Shown: piece after piece, positions 36,186-44,009 of the stretch | How positions within the stretch are numbered: position 1 is the first letter of the stretch | Layout of the letters: each line of letters starts with the position of its first letter | NCBI GenBank assembly: GCA_937923485.1 | Contig: CALDUE010000133.1 | Span: forward strand, 1 to 48,147 | Direction: 5' to 3' | DNA from: an uncultured Saprospiraceae bacterium | GTDB lineage: Bacteria > Bacteroidota > Bacteroidia > Chitinophagales > Saprospiraceae | DNA: 48,147 nt | Notes under the pieces: model-generated | Told to the model about the DNA's origin: nothing | The model's database searches: none | Seen by the model: the letters and a program-made list of their open reading frames with translations, nothing else | Made by a program: the position numbers and the translations under genes

Positions 36186-36202
36186 GGGCTAATTCTGGTT
36201 GA

Positions 36203-36277
36203 GCCCACAATGTAGCCCATTTCCAATATTTGCCCATATTTCCCCAAAATTTATTCAGCCCGCCCCACTAGTTCCCA
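36203..36277 (-). promoter_or_regulatory. MraZ-box-like operator upstream of mraZ
   Basis: On the minus strand TGGGN units start at 36277, 36267, 36246, 36236, 36219 and 36207. Those at 36246 and 36236, plus a degenerate TTGGA at 36226, repeat at exactly 10-bp spacing (TGGGG-N5-TGGGC-N5-TTGGA). The pair at 36277/36267 is also spaced 10 bp. The known MraZ site is a series of TGGGN repeats separated by 5 nt. Confidence 0.7.
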
Positions 36278-36458
36278 TAAATCACCAGTAGGGTTACCAA
36301 CTTCACTCATTATGCTTACACATTGATAATCAATAATTTACGGTTGAATTGAAACGTGAATCTAAGGTTATGCACATGGTTTTGAGACTTATCACCAAGT
36401 AAATTAACACCCCTTTTTACGCGGAAAAGGCTAATGGGAGCTGGCATTTTCATCAAAT

Positions 36459-36492
36459 TGGGCGTTTTGGGGAAATTTGGGGAGGCGCGGGG
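36459..36492 (+). promoter_or_regulatory. Second MraZ-box-like cluster on the opposite strand
   Basis: On the plus strand TGGGC (36459), TGGGG (36468), TGGGG (36478) and CGGGG (36488) follow each other at 9, 10 and 10 bp. This is the MraZ-box spacing but faces away from mraZ, about 275 bp upstream, with no plus-strand gene nearby. Confidence 0.5.
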
Positions 36493-36537
36493 TGAGCATT
36501 TTGAATCGTGCTGCGCACTTCTTTAAAATGGTTCATA

Positions 36538-36571
36538 CAACTCAACTTGTGCTGCGCACTGCGTTGAGTTG
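36538..36571. other. Long hairpin upstream of mraZ
   Basis: CAACTCAAC (36538-36546) and GTTGAGTTG (36563-36571) form a perfect 9-bp stem; inside, GTGC and GCAC form a second short stem. Confidence 0.55.
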
Positions 36572-36592
36572 ATTCAGGGTTCAAGGTGCTGG

Positions 36593-36684
36593 CAGAACCG
36601 TCAAATATTTTGGATGCGGGAATGTTTTGTGTGATATTGAGTAGTCGTTCGAGTGTGGGTTTGTCGGCTGATCTGACGGTTCTG
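36593..36684. repeat. 92-bp segment bounded by 11-bp perfect inverted repeats
   Basis: CAGAACCGTCA (36593-36603) and TGACGGTTCTG (36674-36684) are perfect inverted repeats 70 bp apart. No flanking target duplication is evident. It could be a miniature element or the closing stem of a small RNA. Confidence 0.5.
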
Positions 36685-36685
36685 G

Positions 36686-36699
36686 GTTTTGGCGAAAGC
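36686..36699 (+). repeat. 14-bp dispersed motif, exact intergenic copy
   Basis: GTTTTGGCGAAAGC in non-coding DNA, followed at once by a CCCTAA / TTAGGG inverted repeat (36700-36724). Confidence 0.85.
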
Positions 36700-36779
36700 C
36701 CCTAAAACCTAGCGCAAGTTAGGGTCTTACACATATAATCCATGCGTAATTCATAATTACCTGTATCACAGTATAAAGA

Positions 36780-37565
36780 CTAGCTTGCTCCAGAGCTATT
36801 CGTGGCGTCTTCAAAGGGAGCAACATGCTCTGGCGATGACTTTTTCTGAGGACTTGTAAACCTCATTTGCAGTACCCCAAGCACCGCTTCTTTTACGATA
36901 CCGCTGTGCATTTTACTGACACCTGCGGTGCGGTCAGTGAAGGTGATTGGTACTTCCTCAACTCGAAAGCCAAGCTGCCATGCGCGGAACTTCATTTCTA
37001 TCTGAAACGCATAGCCAATGAAGCGAATCCCATCCAGGTCCATTGCTTCGAGCACTTCTCTACGGTAGCATTTGAATCCAGCTGTAGGATCTTTTACAGG
37101 CATCCAAGTAATCGTGCGCACATATAGACTTGCGCCATAGCTGAGAAAAATGCGATCAAACGGCCAGTTCTCAACTTTGCCACCCTTCGTATAACGTGAG
37201 CCAACAACTACATCTGCTCTGCCTTCCAAGGCAGGCTTGAGTAAGCGTGGAAGGTCTTTGGGATTGTGGCTGAAATCAGCATCCATCTCAAAGAGAAAAT
37301 CAAAGCCTTTGGCCAAGCCCCATCGAAAACCGTCTAAGTATGCCGTACCGAGTCCAAGTTTTCCAGCTCTACTCAATAGGTGTAAACGCCCTTCGTATTT
37401 AGCTTGCATACTCCGCACTGCGTCGCCCGTTCCATCTGGACTGCCATCGTCTACAATCAATAGTTCAAAACCCTCAACCTGATCGAGCACAGCCGGCACA
37501 ATTCGGAAAATATTTTCAATCTCGTTGTACGTCGGGATGACGACGAGATGTCTGGGGTTAGACAT
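36780..37565 (-). CDS. Polyprenol-phosphate mannosyltransferase-like glycosyltransferase (GT2)
   Basis: The protein has 261 residues. The GT-A fold begins VVIPTYNEIENI (8-19), with IVDDGSPDGTG (about 37-47) and the metal-binding DAD in EMDADFSHNP (about 93-102). HIS-box-like FTDRTAGVSKM sits near 225. It is of the single-domain DPM1 type without C-terminal membrane helices. By family it transfers mannose or glucose from a nucleotide sugar to undecaprenyl phosphate, giving a donor for periplasmic glycosylation. It is last in a minus-strand set with the penicillin-acylase-family gene and a small membrane protein. Confidence 0.9.
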   Translation of the reverse strand: MSNPRHLVVIPTYNEIENIFRIVPAVLDQVEGFELLIVDDGSPDGTGDAVRSMQAKYEGRLHLLSRAGKLGLGTAYLDGFRWGLAKGFDFLFEMDADFSHNPKDLPRLLKPALEGRADVVVGSRYTKGGKVENWPFDRIFLSYGASLYVRTITWMPVKDPTAGFKCYRREVLEAMDLDGIRFIGYAFQIEMKFRAWQLGFRVEEVPITFTDRTAGVSKMHSGIVKEAVLGVLQMRFTSPQKKSSPEHVAPFEDATNSSGAS

Positions 37566-37599
37566 GGGGAAATATGATTACAAACAGTATACGTTTGAA

Positions 37600-37608
37600 G
37601 CGAAAGTA
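37600..37608 (-). promoter_or_regulatory. Possible -7 element before the GT2 gene
   Basis: On the minus strand TACTTTCGC resembles TAnnTTTG with one change; it ends about 34 nt before the ATG. The same string occurs just before lpxC. Confidence 0.3.
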
Positions 37609-37631
37609 CGGTTGCTTAAGCAAAACATCTG

Positions 37632-38018
37632 TTAAGCTATTGTTTCGACGCTCAGCTTCTTAGGCTTGCCTTGGATCACTACGCGCAAATACGCACCGAG
37701 CGCCCCAAAAAGAGCAGCAGACAAACCACCTACGATACTGGTAACGAGCAGCAAGACAGCCGCGCTGCCCAACCCAAAAATTTGAGCGATACGAGACGGT
37801 AAATCTCCATCTCCGATGCTGAACCACAGACCACCAATTGCGTAGGTGGCTGCTCCAGCAAGCAACATGGTCCAGAAAAGCAAGCTGGGGTGCCGAGCTC
37901 GAATGGTAAATCCTATCACCGCGGCAACGACTAAAAACCACCACCATGTACCAAATCCTATACTGAGCAGCCCAAGGACGACCGTGAGCAGAAAGGCGAA
38001 AAATAATTTACGAGGCAT
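37632..38018 (-). CDS. Small integral membrane protein of unknown function
   Basis: The protein has 128 residues with four predicted membrane helices (about 5-21, 26-36, 47-67 and 84-112) and a basic C-terminal tail (VIQGKPKKLSVE). No family recognised. It begins 9 bp after the penicillin-acylase-family stop, so it is probably co-transcribed with it. Confidence 0.75.
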   Translation of the reverse strand: MPRKLFFAFLLTVVLGLLSIGFGTWWWFLVVAAVIGFTIRARHPSLLFWTMLLAGAATYAIGGLWFSIGDGDLPSRIAQIFGLGSAAVLLLVTSIVGGLSAALFGALGAYLRVVIQGKPKKLSVETIA

Positions 38019-38027
38019 GTGTCGCGG

Positions 38028-40490
38028 TTAAGGAGTAAAGGTGAGGTGAGTGAACTGCTTGTTGTCTTTTATCGTCTCACTGGCTTGCAATTCGACGTGA
38101 TGATAACGACCTTCTACCCAATCAGAGACCATGTCATCGTAGTGGGGGTTGCCTGGGTGTCCACTCTGTCCTCCTGGATAAACTACTTCGGCCCCAACCT
38201 TATTTGAAAGGTCTACGACCATTCTCCAGCTCGGTCCAATATTTCCATTTTGGGCATTGAGGGTACCCTTCCGACCAGAGACAGGAAGATTCGACCTTGA
38301 AAAGGCAGGGAGACGCATGTAATGCTGAACTCCAGCATTGTTGTAATCTGCCCAAGCGTAATCTTCTTTCTCATTAACCAAGTCCTGTACTTCTTCACTT
38401 GCTGTGATAAGCGCAGCTGTAATAATGTCGGAGGCAGACTCTCGTTTGTCCGTCTTCTTGATATCAAACCAAGGGCTCAAAGGATCATTTTTGAGCAGTT
38501 GTACCAGTCGCCAGTCCTCTGGGGTTTCCAGCCTGCCCGTTTGACGCGTCATTTCGAATTCATCCCATGCCAGTGCTCTAAGTGCTTTGGCCCACTCTTC
38601 GAAAACAACGGGAGCGAGGGCATCATGCTCGAACCTAAAGTTCCATTCTTGCAACAAATCCAACTGACCACGTGCGGTGAGTGAGAGGTCATCGCGCTTC
38701 ACATCCTTCAGGAGTATGGGGAGTAAATCAGCAGCAAACACGGAGTAGCTATCCATTTGAAACTGCTTCATTGTTTCGATGCTCGATTTGCGTTGGCCTC
38801 GGATCAATGCATTGATGCGCCGAGATCGATAATGCTCGAAGGTGCCACGATAGTCGTACGGATAGGTGTCGTCGGTGCTGATCTGATTGGTACTCGCGAG
38901 AAAGCTCTGCCTTGGATTGACGGCGAATGGATTCTCGGTTGGGTCTAAATAGCCGATGACTTCCGGCTCGCCCACCTTTTTAATGAATTTGCCTTCGTCG
39001 GGCAGGTTGCGTGGTATTGTACCTGAGACCCTTAGTGCAATGCTGCCTTTCTTGTTTGCGTAGATGATGTTTTGAGCAGGCCAAGCCATCTTATAACTAG
39101 CACCCAAGAAATCACGGATATCCTTTGATTTATTGAGTTCCAAGAACGTCTCTAGTATCTCAGCTGAAGGACGTTTTAGCGTAAGCCAATCCATAGCCAA
39201 ACCATAGCGATAATCTTCTGGATCAGTGTAGACGATCGGTCCAAATTCTGTTACCACCACCGTATCGGAAATCGTTTCCATACCGCGGACTTTGATCTTT
39301 TCAATGCGATAGTCTACCTCGGCCGTGCGTCCGTTTGCTGTGCGATAGCGGGTATTGCTTGGATTGGTGTATTCGATCTCGTGCCAGTCGAGCACATCAA
39401 AGCCGACATTGGTTACCCCCCACGCACTCGCTTCGTTGAAACCTATCGTGATGCCAGGTACACCTGGAAGACTGACGCCATGTACGGCCAAACCTCCTGC
39501 ATGAAGTTCACTTTCAAACCAAATGCTTGGCAGCGTCAGGCCTAAATGGGGATCGTTTGCGAGTAGCGGTTTGCCTGTGGAAGTAAACGGTCCCGCGATG
39601 GCCCAGTTATTTGAGCCGATTCCTTCGGGTGTTTCCTTATATCCCTCCAAGCCTTTGGGAGAACTTGATCTTGAACCTAACAACTCAGATAATCCGAGTT
39701 TTGCTTTTTCGCTTGCATTGATGAGTGCAGTATCCCTTGATTGAAAAGGTGAATTAGGGGGAATGACTGGCACTTCATTAGGATCACGATCGGGGAAAAG
39801 AAATTCGAAGCTTCGTTCGCCGAGCAGATTGCGCGTATTGGTTGATTGAATATCGCTGTTGGCGTAGTTGAGGGTATAGGCCATGTTCACAGCAACCAGC
39901 GCTGTTCTTCTTGGAGACCACTTGCTTGGCGCGGCATTGAGCAACTTGTATTCTATGGGATAATCCTTTGGAGACAGTTGATCGATATAAGCATTTACCC
40001 CATCTGCATAACTAAGCACGGCCTGAAATGCGGAAGGATTGCTTTGCCATAAGGTATCAATCTTGGCGGCGAGCTCTCCACCACCAATTCTCCTTCTTTC
40101 GCGATCTATGTCAACCGTCAACTCACCTAGTAGCTCGCTCAAGGTGCCTTCTGCAGCACGAGAAACGATGTCAAATTGAAACAGTCGGTGCTGTGCTTGA
40201 ATGTAGCCCTGCGTATAATACAGGTCACGATCCGAGGTCGCGTAGATATGTGGGACAAGTCGCTCATCATAGTACACATCAACGGGTGCACGTAGGCCCG
40301 GAAGATCAAGATTTTTATTCCAGTAGTCTGAAGAGTTGTTGCGGTAAAATCCTTCAAATGGATTGAAGAAAGAACCTAAGGGAGGCGTATCACTTCCTCC
40401 GACGGTGATGCCCCGATCCATGAGAAAAAACCAACCGGTACAGAGAACTGCAAGGACTATCAACTTAAGCCAAGGCCTATTGTTTGACAT
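38028..40490 (-). CDS. Penicillin acylase family hydrolase (Ntn-hydrolase)
   Basis: The protein has 820 residues. An N-terminal membrane anchor or uncleaved signal (about 9-24, LIVLAVLCTGWFFLMD) is followed by the alpha-like chain with VYYDERLVPHIYA. Ser293 in GIGSNNWAIAG is the expected N-terminal nucleophile exposed by autocleavage, followed by NDPHLGLTLPS. The beta-like chain includes STNQI (near 533) and GNPHYDDM near the C-terminus. Family members hydrolyse amide bonds of beta-lactams, acyl-homoserine lactones or other N-acyl compounds; the substrate here is unknown. Its start codon lies 4 bp from that of the divergent lipoprotein gene. Confidence 0.93.
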   Translation of the reverse strand: MSNNRPWLKLIVLAVLCTGWFFLMDRGITVGGSDTPPLGSFFNPFEGFYRNNSSDYWNKNLDLPGLRAPVDVYYDERLVPHIYATSDRDLYYTQGYIQAQHRLFQFDIVSRAAEGTLSELLGELTVDIDRERRRIGGGELAAKIDTLWQSNPSAFQAVLSYADGVNAYIDQLSPKDYPIEYKLLNAAPSKWSPRRTALVAVNMAYTLNYANSDIQSTNTRNLLGERSFEFLFPDRDPNEVPVIPPNSPFQSRDTALINASEKAKLGLSELLGSRSSSPKGLEGYKETPEGIGSNNWAIAGPFTSTGKPLLANDPHLGLTLPSIWFESELHAGGLAVHGVSLPGVPGITIGFNEASAWGVTNVGFDVLDWHEIEYTNPSNTRYRTANGRTAEVDYRIEKIKVRGMETISDTVVVTEFGPIVYTDPEDYRYGLAMDWLTLKRPSAEILETFLELNKSKDIRDFLGASYKMAWPAQNIIYANKKGSIALRVSGTIPRNLPDEGKFIKKVGEPEVIGYLDPTENPFAVNPRQSFLASTNQISTDDTYPYDYRGTFEHYRSRRINALIRGQRKSSIETMKQFQMDSYSVFAADLLPILLKDVKRDDLSLTARGQLDLLQEWNFRFEHDALAPVVFEEWAKALRALAWDEFEMTRQTGRLETPEDWRLVQLLKNDPLSPWFDIKKTDKRESASDIITAALITASEEVQDLVNEKEDYAWADYNNAGVQHYMRLPAFSRSNLPVSGRKGTLNAQNGNIGPSWRMVVDLSNKVGAEVVYPGGQSGHPGNPHYDDMVSDWVEGRYHHVELQASETIKDNKQFTHLTFTP

Positions 40491-40494
40491 AGTG

Positions 40495-41115
40495 ATGAGG
40501 GGTTTAAGACAAGCTTGTTCAGCAGCAGCTGAGACAAGCGAAAAGTACGCAAAACGTATTGGGCAGCCAACCTACAGGTTTGCGTGGGTAATTCTAGTCT
40601 TATTGTTCGCTAAATGTTCGTCTCCTCAGCCGCAGCGAGAGTTTACGGGCGACAAGGTGTTTAGAACAACTCAACCTTCTCGGCTATTCTTTGCAAATAC
40701 CAAAGCGCACGGCTACTATCGTAAGCGACCTCCTGGCACCGAACTAGACGTGTATACTTCGCGCAAATTTCGAGCGACGCGCAAACAGCCCAAGCTCATC
40801 CCAATCATCGTTGATGCCTACTTAAAAGATGAGGCGTACCTTTTTATAGAGGCCAATAAATATCCTGGAATTAGTGATCCACTAACCATCAGAGTCCAGA
40901 CTGATAGCATCTCAGACACGTTTAGTATTGAAATCCCGACGCGAAGGGCGCAGTTGGAGTTTGCAACCGACCTCTACGAGGGTATCCTCCACGGAAAACA
41001 GGTAGAAGTTCTGGTACACGATACAGCCTTCGTGAAAATTTACGAAAAACGTACAGAACGGGCAGCGTTTCAGTCAATCTTTACAGACTATTATCGACTC
41101 ACGGAGCGTATATAA
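40495..41115 (+). CDS. Small lipoprotein of unknown function, divergent from the acylase
   Basis: The open frame runs from 40363, but the first 132 bp are inside the acylase gene; ATG 40495 gives 206 residues. A hydrophobic segment WVILVLLFAKC (about 31-41) ends in a lipobox-like Cys followed by SSP, so it should be a lipoprotein, although the stretch before it is long (about 30 residues). The mature part has TRYxR-like basic patches, then beta-rich segments (IIVDAYLKDEAYLFIEANKYPG). No family recognised. It is followed after 52 bp by the GWxTD gene on the same strand. Confidence 0.7.
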   Translation: MRGLRQACSAAAETSEKYAKRIGQPTYRFAWVILVLLFAKCSSPQPQREFTGDKVFRTTQPSRLFFANTKAHGYYRKRPPGTELDVYTSRKFRATRKQPKLIPIIVDAYLKDEAYLFIEANKYPGISDPLTIRVQTDSISDTFSIEIPTRRAQLEFATDLYEGILHGKQVEVLVHDTAFVKIYEKRTERAAFQSIFTDYYRLTERI

Positions 41116-41167
41116 TAGTACAGCATTACGTCTGCCATTTGCAGGTTACTCACTTTTAGGGGAACCT

Positions 41168-42652
41168 ATGTTTCCGTTGACCTACCTTTACTCTATGCGG
41201 TTTTACTTACTCTTCTTTGCGCTATCAACTTCTCTGCTCGCACTTGCTCAGCCAAAGGCATCTGTAGGATTTTCAACGTTTAACTCAGAGAATGGTCCTT
41301 ACGTCGAAGTATACCTTTCTGTTGAACGTTCATCGCTAGAAAAATCTCCAACGGGAAAGCAGTCCGCGGTATTTACCCTTCTTTTTAATCAGGACGATCA
41401 GATTCGTCAAGCAGATAAGATTGAGCTTATTGCGCCTACCGATGACGATGATCGAAACTTCATAGAAGCGATTCGCTATTTCATGCCGAATGGTAAATAT
41501 CGTCTCAGTGTAGAAGGCATCGACAATGCTGATACTTCTCAGCTTGCGCTAAAACTTGCCGCAGACATTGTCGTAGATTATGCTCAGGATTCGATTGGAC
41601 TGAGTGATCTTCAGCTGTCTGCCATGTCTTATGAGGTAGATAGCGCTGGCCATCACCATACGCTTGTGAAAGGAGGACTTTTTCTCGAGCCGCTTCCGCA
41701 AAACTTTGTCAAACGACAAATGGATGGGTTTACGGCTTATGTTGAAGCGTACTATCCTGAAAAATTTCAGAATGTTCCTTCCTTGCTAGAATATACGATC
41801 GTGAGTTTTGACGACAGTGGAAAGGCAAATGATATTTTCCGCAAGACCAAACGATTTGAGGCCAGCAATTTCACTACTCCATTTTTCATCAATATTAATA
41901 CGCAGTCCTTGGCGAGTGGTCGCTATGGCCTGCGCATGTCGCTTCGCGACAAGTCATTGCAAACTATCGCGGAGAAGCTGAGTATTTTTGTCGTTTCAAA
42001 TCCTGACAAAGACAAGCGTGCCTTGAGTGCTAAGCCAGCTACATATGAAGATAGCTTTGTACATGATATCTCTCCAGATTCACTGAAATATGTACTGCGT
42101 TCGATACTGCCGATTGTTGAAGCTGCCGAAAGTGACTATCTCGAAGGTGTAATTCGTAGTGACAACGAAGAGGCCCAAAAGCTTGCGATTTCTAATCACT
42201 TTGCAGGAGAATCTGCAGAACATCCAGAGGTCGCTTACAAGTCTTACTTGAAGATTGTACGCGAGATTGATGCCGCGTTTAAAAATGGTTTTCGGAAAGG
42301 ATTCGAGTCAGACCGCGGCTATGTGTACCTGAAGTACGGCCAACCAGATGATCGAGTAATTGTAAACGAAGACCCGAGTGCCCCACCTTACGAAATTTGG
42401 ATTTACAACTATGTAGAGCGCACTTTCCAAGGTCCGGGTAAATTCCTCTTTTACAATCCGAACCTCGACAATGCAAGTTTCTCGCTACTCCACTCTACTG
42501 TGCGAGGAGAGATTAGAGAGCCAAGATGGCAACGCATTCTTTACTCTCGATCATCGGCATCAGATTCATTTATCGATCAAGATGGTGTACAGGGTACCGA
42601 TGTCGGTGATCACGTGGGTCGCTATGCAGATGAGTATTTCGCAGATTTCTAA
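41168..42652 (+). CDS. GWxTD-domain exported protein
   Basis: The protein has 494 residues from ATG 41168, which has AGGGG five bases upstream; ATG 41195 is an alternative start that leaves a more compact signal peptide (FYLLFFALSTSLLALAQ). The C-terminal third matches the GWxTD domain of Bacteroidota: YLKIVREIDAAFKNGFRKGFESDRG region (about 355-380), YVYLKYGQPDDRVI (about 381-394) and YEIWIYNY (about 406-413). The name-giving Gly-Trp pair is not evident here; the segment before the domain instead has KNGFRKGF. Function of the family is not established. It lies between two surface lipoprotein genes. Confidence 0.85.
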   Translation: MFPLTYLYSMRFYLLFFALSTSLLALAQPKASVGFSTFNSENGPYVEVYLSVERSSLEKSPTGKQSAVFTLLFNQDDQIRQADKIELIAPTDDDDRNFIEAIRYFMPNGKYRLSVEGIDNADTSQLALKLAADIVVDYAQDSIGLSDLQLSAMSYEVDSAGHHHTLVKGGLFLEPLPQNFVKRQMDGFTAYVEAYYPEKFQNVPSLLEYTIVSFDDSGKANDIFRKTKRFEASNFTTPFFININTQSLASGRYGLRMSLRDKSLQTIAEKLSIFVVSNPDKDKRALSAKPATYEDSFVHDISPDSLKYVLRSILPIVEAAESDYLEGVIRSDNEEAQKLAISNHFAGESAEHPEVAYKSYLKIVREIDAAFKNGFRKGFESDRGYVYLKYGQPDDRVIVNEDPSAPPYEIWIYNYVERTFQGPGKFLFYNPNLDNASFSLLHSTVRGEIREPRWQRILYSRSSASDSFIDQDGVQGTDVGDHVGRYADEYFADF

Positions 42653-42699
42653 GCAGGAACTTGTTGGCGAACTTCTCAAGACGTATGACTAAGATTACA

Positions 42700-42707
42700 T
42701 ACGTTTG
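42700..42707 (+). promoter_or_regulatory. -7-like element abutting the CapA-family start codon
   Basis: TACGTTTG matches TAnnTTTG exactly and ends 5 nt before the ATG at 42713. A start site at the usual distance would make the mRNA nearly leaderless. No TTG at the -33 distance. Confidence 0.35.
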
Positions 42708-42712
42708 AGGTC

Positions 42713-43942
42713 ATGTTTATTGCTCTGACCACTTACCGACTTTACGTGCTTTTGTTACCTATGTTCACCAGCCTTGGGCTGCTGATCTTGGGTGGCTGCA
42801 CCTCTACTGGCGACTCTATTCAGACTGATCCCGTCGTGGTCGAGCCGAATGTTTTGGCGAAAGCAGACATTGACTCACTCACCACTACGACCACCTTAGA
42901 TAAAGTTGCGTTGGAGCGATCTGAGCTCCCTGCTGTTCCTAAAATCAAAGCCAAACCAAGGAATGAAATACGCATCGTAGCGGTAGGTGATATGATGCTC
43001 GGCACCAACTACCCTGCCCCGAAGTATCTACCTTCAGGTGATGGCTCGAGTATTTTGAGAAATGTAAATGGGCTATTGCAGGATGCTGACATTACGATGG
43101 GCAATCTCGAAGGAACTCTGCTAGACAAAGGAGGAACGCCTAAGCGATGCGACAATCCAGATGCATGTTATGCGTTTCGATCTCCTGAAAATTATGTGCA
43201 GCATTTTGCTAATGCCGGCTTTGATTTCCTCTGTCTGGCCAACAATCACTCCGGTGATTTTGGACCTATTGGGCGCAGCACAACTAAGCGAAAATTAGAG
43301 GAGTACGGCATCGCGTATGCAGGATTGATGGGGACCGATGAAATCGCCTATCGCACCTTTTCGGGAATCCGTTTTGCGTTTATCGCCTTTGCTCCAAACA
43401 GCGGTACAGTAGACGTTAGAGATATTCCAACTGCTCGGCGATTGGTAGAAAAAGCGGATGCTCAGGCTGACATCGTCATCGTCACATTCCACGGTGGTGC
43501 TGAGGGAGCGAGTGCGCAACACGTTACACGTCAGACGGAAAAATATTACGGAGAGAACAGGGGGAACGTCTATAAATTTTCGCATGCGGTCATTGATGCT
43601 GGCGCTGATGCGGTGATTGGACACGGACCTCACGTGACCCGTGGCATGGAGCTTTACAACGATCGATTGATCGCTTACAGCCTTGGCAATTTTGCCACCT
43701 ATGGTCGATTTAATCTTCGCGGTCCGGCAGGCGTAGCTCCGCTTTTGAAGTTTACTTTGGATGATACTGGAAAGTTCGTCGGAGGTGAGATCATCTCTAT
43801 TTATCAAACCAAGCCGAGTGGACCTAAAGTAGATCCCCAAGGAAGAGCGCTCAAGATTTTACAGGACTTGTCGCGAGAAGACTTCCCTGAGAGCAAATTG
43901 ATTATTGAAGCTGACGGGACGCTGCGAGGTCCTGAGAGTTAG
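42713..43942 (+). CDS. CapA-family (PGA_cap) metallophosphatase-like lipoprotein
   Basis: The protein has 409 residues with a lipoprotein signal ending at Cys29 (ILGGC). The CapA-type domain starts near 86 with VAVGDMMLG, then GNLEGTL (about 133-139), LANNHSGDFG (about 172-181), VTFHGGAEG and GHGPHVTRGME with SLGNFATYG. These Asp/Asn/His motifs are the metal-binding residues of the calcineurin-like fold. CapA is known from poly-gamma-glutamate capsule export, but many CapA-like proteins act on other substrates and no capB/capC genes are visible here. One exact 14-bp motif lies in the linker after the signal. Confidence 0.88.
   Translation: MFIALTTYRLYVLLLPMFTSLGLLILGGCTSTGDSIQTDPVVVEPNVLAKADIDSLTTTTTLDKVALERSELPAVPKIKAKPRNEIRIVAVGDMMLGTNYPAPKYLPSGDGSSILRNVNGLLQDADITMGNLEGTLLDKGGTPKRCDNPDACYAFRSPENYVQHFANAGFDFLCLANNHSGDFGPIGRSTTKRKLEEYGIAYAGLMGTDEIAYRTFSGIRFAFIAFAPNSGTVDVRDIPTARRLVEKADAQADIVIVTFHGGAEGASAQHVTRQTEKYYGENRGNVYKFSHAVIDAGADAVIGHGPHVTRGMELYNDRLIAYSLGNFATYGRFNLRGPAGVAPLLKFTLDDTGKFVGGEIISIYQTKPSGPKVDPQGRALKILQDLSREDFPESKLIIEADGTLRGPES
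42851..42864 (+). repeat. 14-bp dispersed motif, exact copy
   Basis: GTTTTGGCGAAAGC on the coding strand of the CapA-family gene, read as V-L-A-K-A. Confidence 0.85.
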
Positions 43943-43978
43943 AGACTGAAAATGTAGCCCTTCGTCGAAAGAGTGCGC

Positions 43979-44006
43979 TTGAAAATCGGGGATTGTGTAG
44001 CTTTCG
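43979..44006 (+). promoter_or_regulatory. Possible promoter abutting the DUF3667 start codon
   Basis: TTG at 43979-43981 is followed after 16 nt by TAGCTTTCG (43998-44006), which ends 3 nt before the ATG at 44010. The -7 box has one mismatch to TAnnTTTG and the spacing is slightly short. Confidence 0.35.
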
Positions 44007-44009
44007 GTC

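Larger units (their letters stand above)
36186..36779. other. Gene-free regulatory region upstream of the dcw cluster
   Basis: This stretch of 594 bp has no supportable ORF. It holds the mraZ-proximal TGGG repeats, a second TGGG cluster on the opposite strand, a 9-bp-stem hairpin, an 11-bp inverted-repeat pair, one dispersed 14-mer, a TTGATAATCAA palindrome (36323-36333) and a 12-bp direct repeat GTGCTGCGCACT (36508 and 36549). No exact TAnnTTTG box facing mraZ was found; TAAATTTTG, with one extra spacer base, overlaps the TGGG repeats. Confidence 0.7.
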
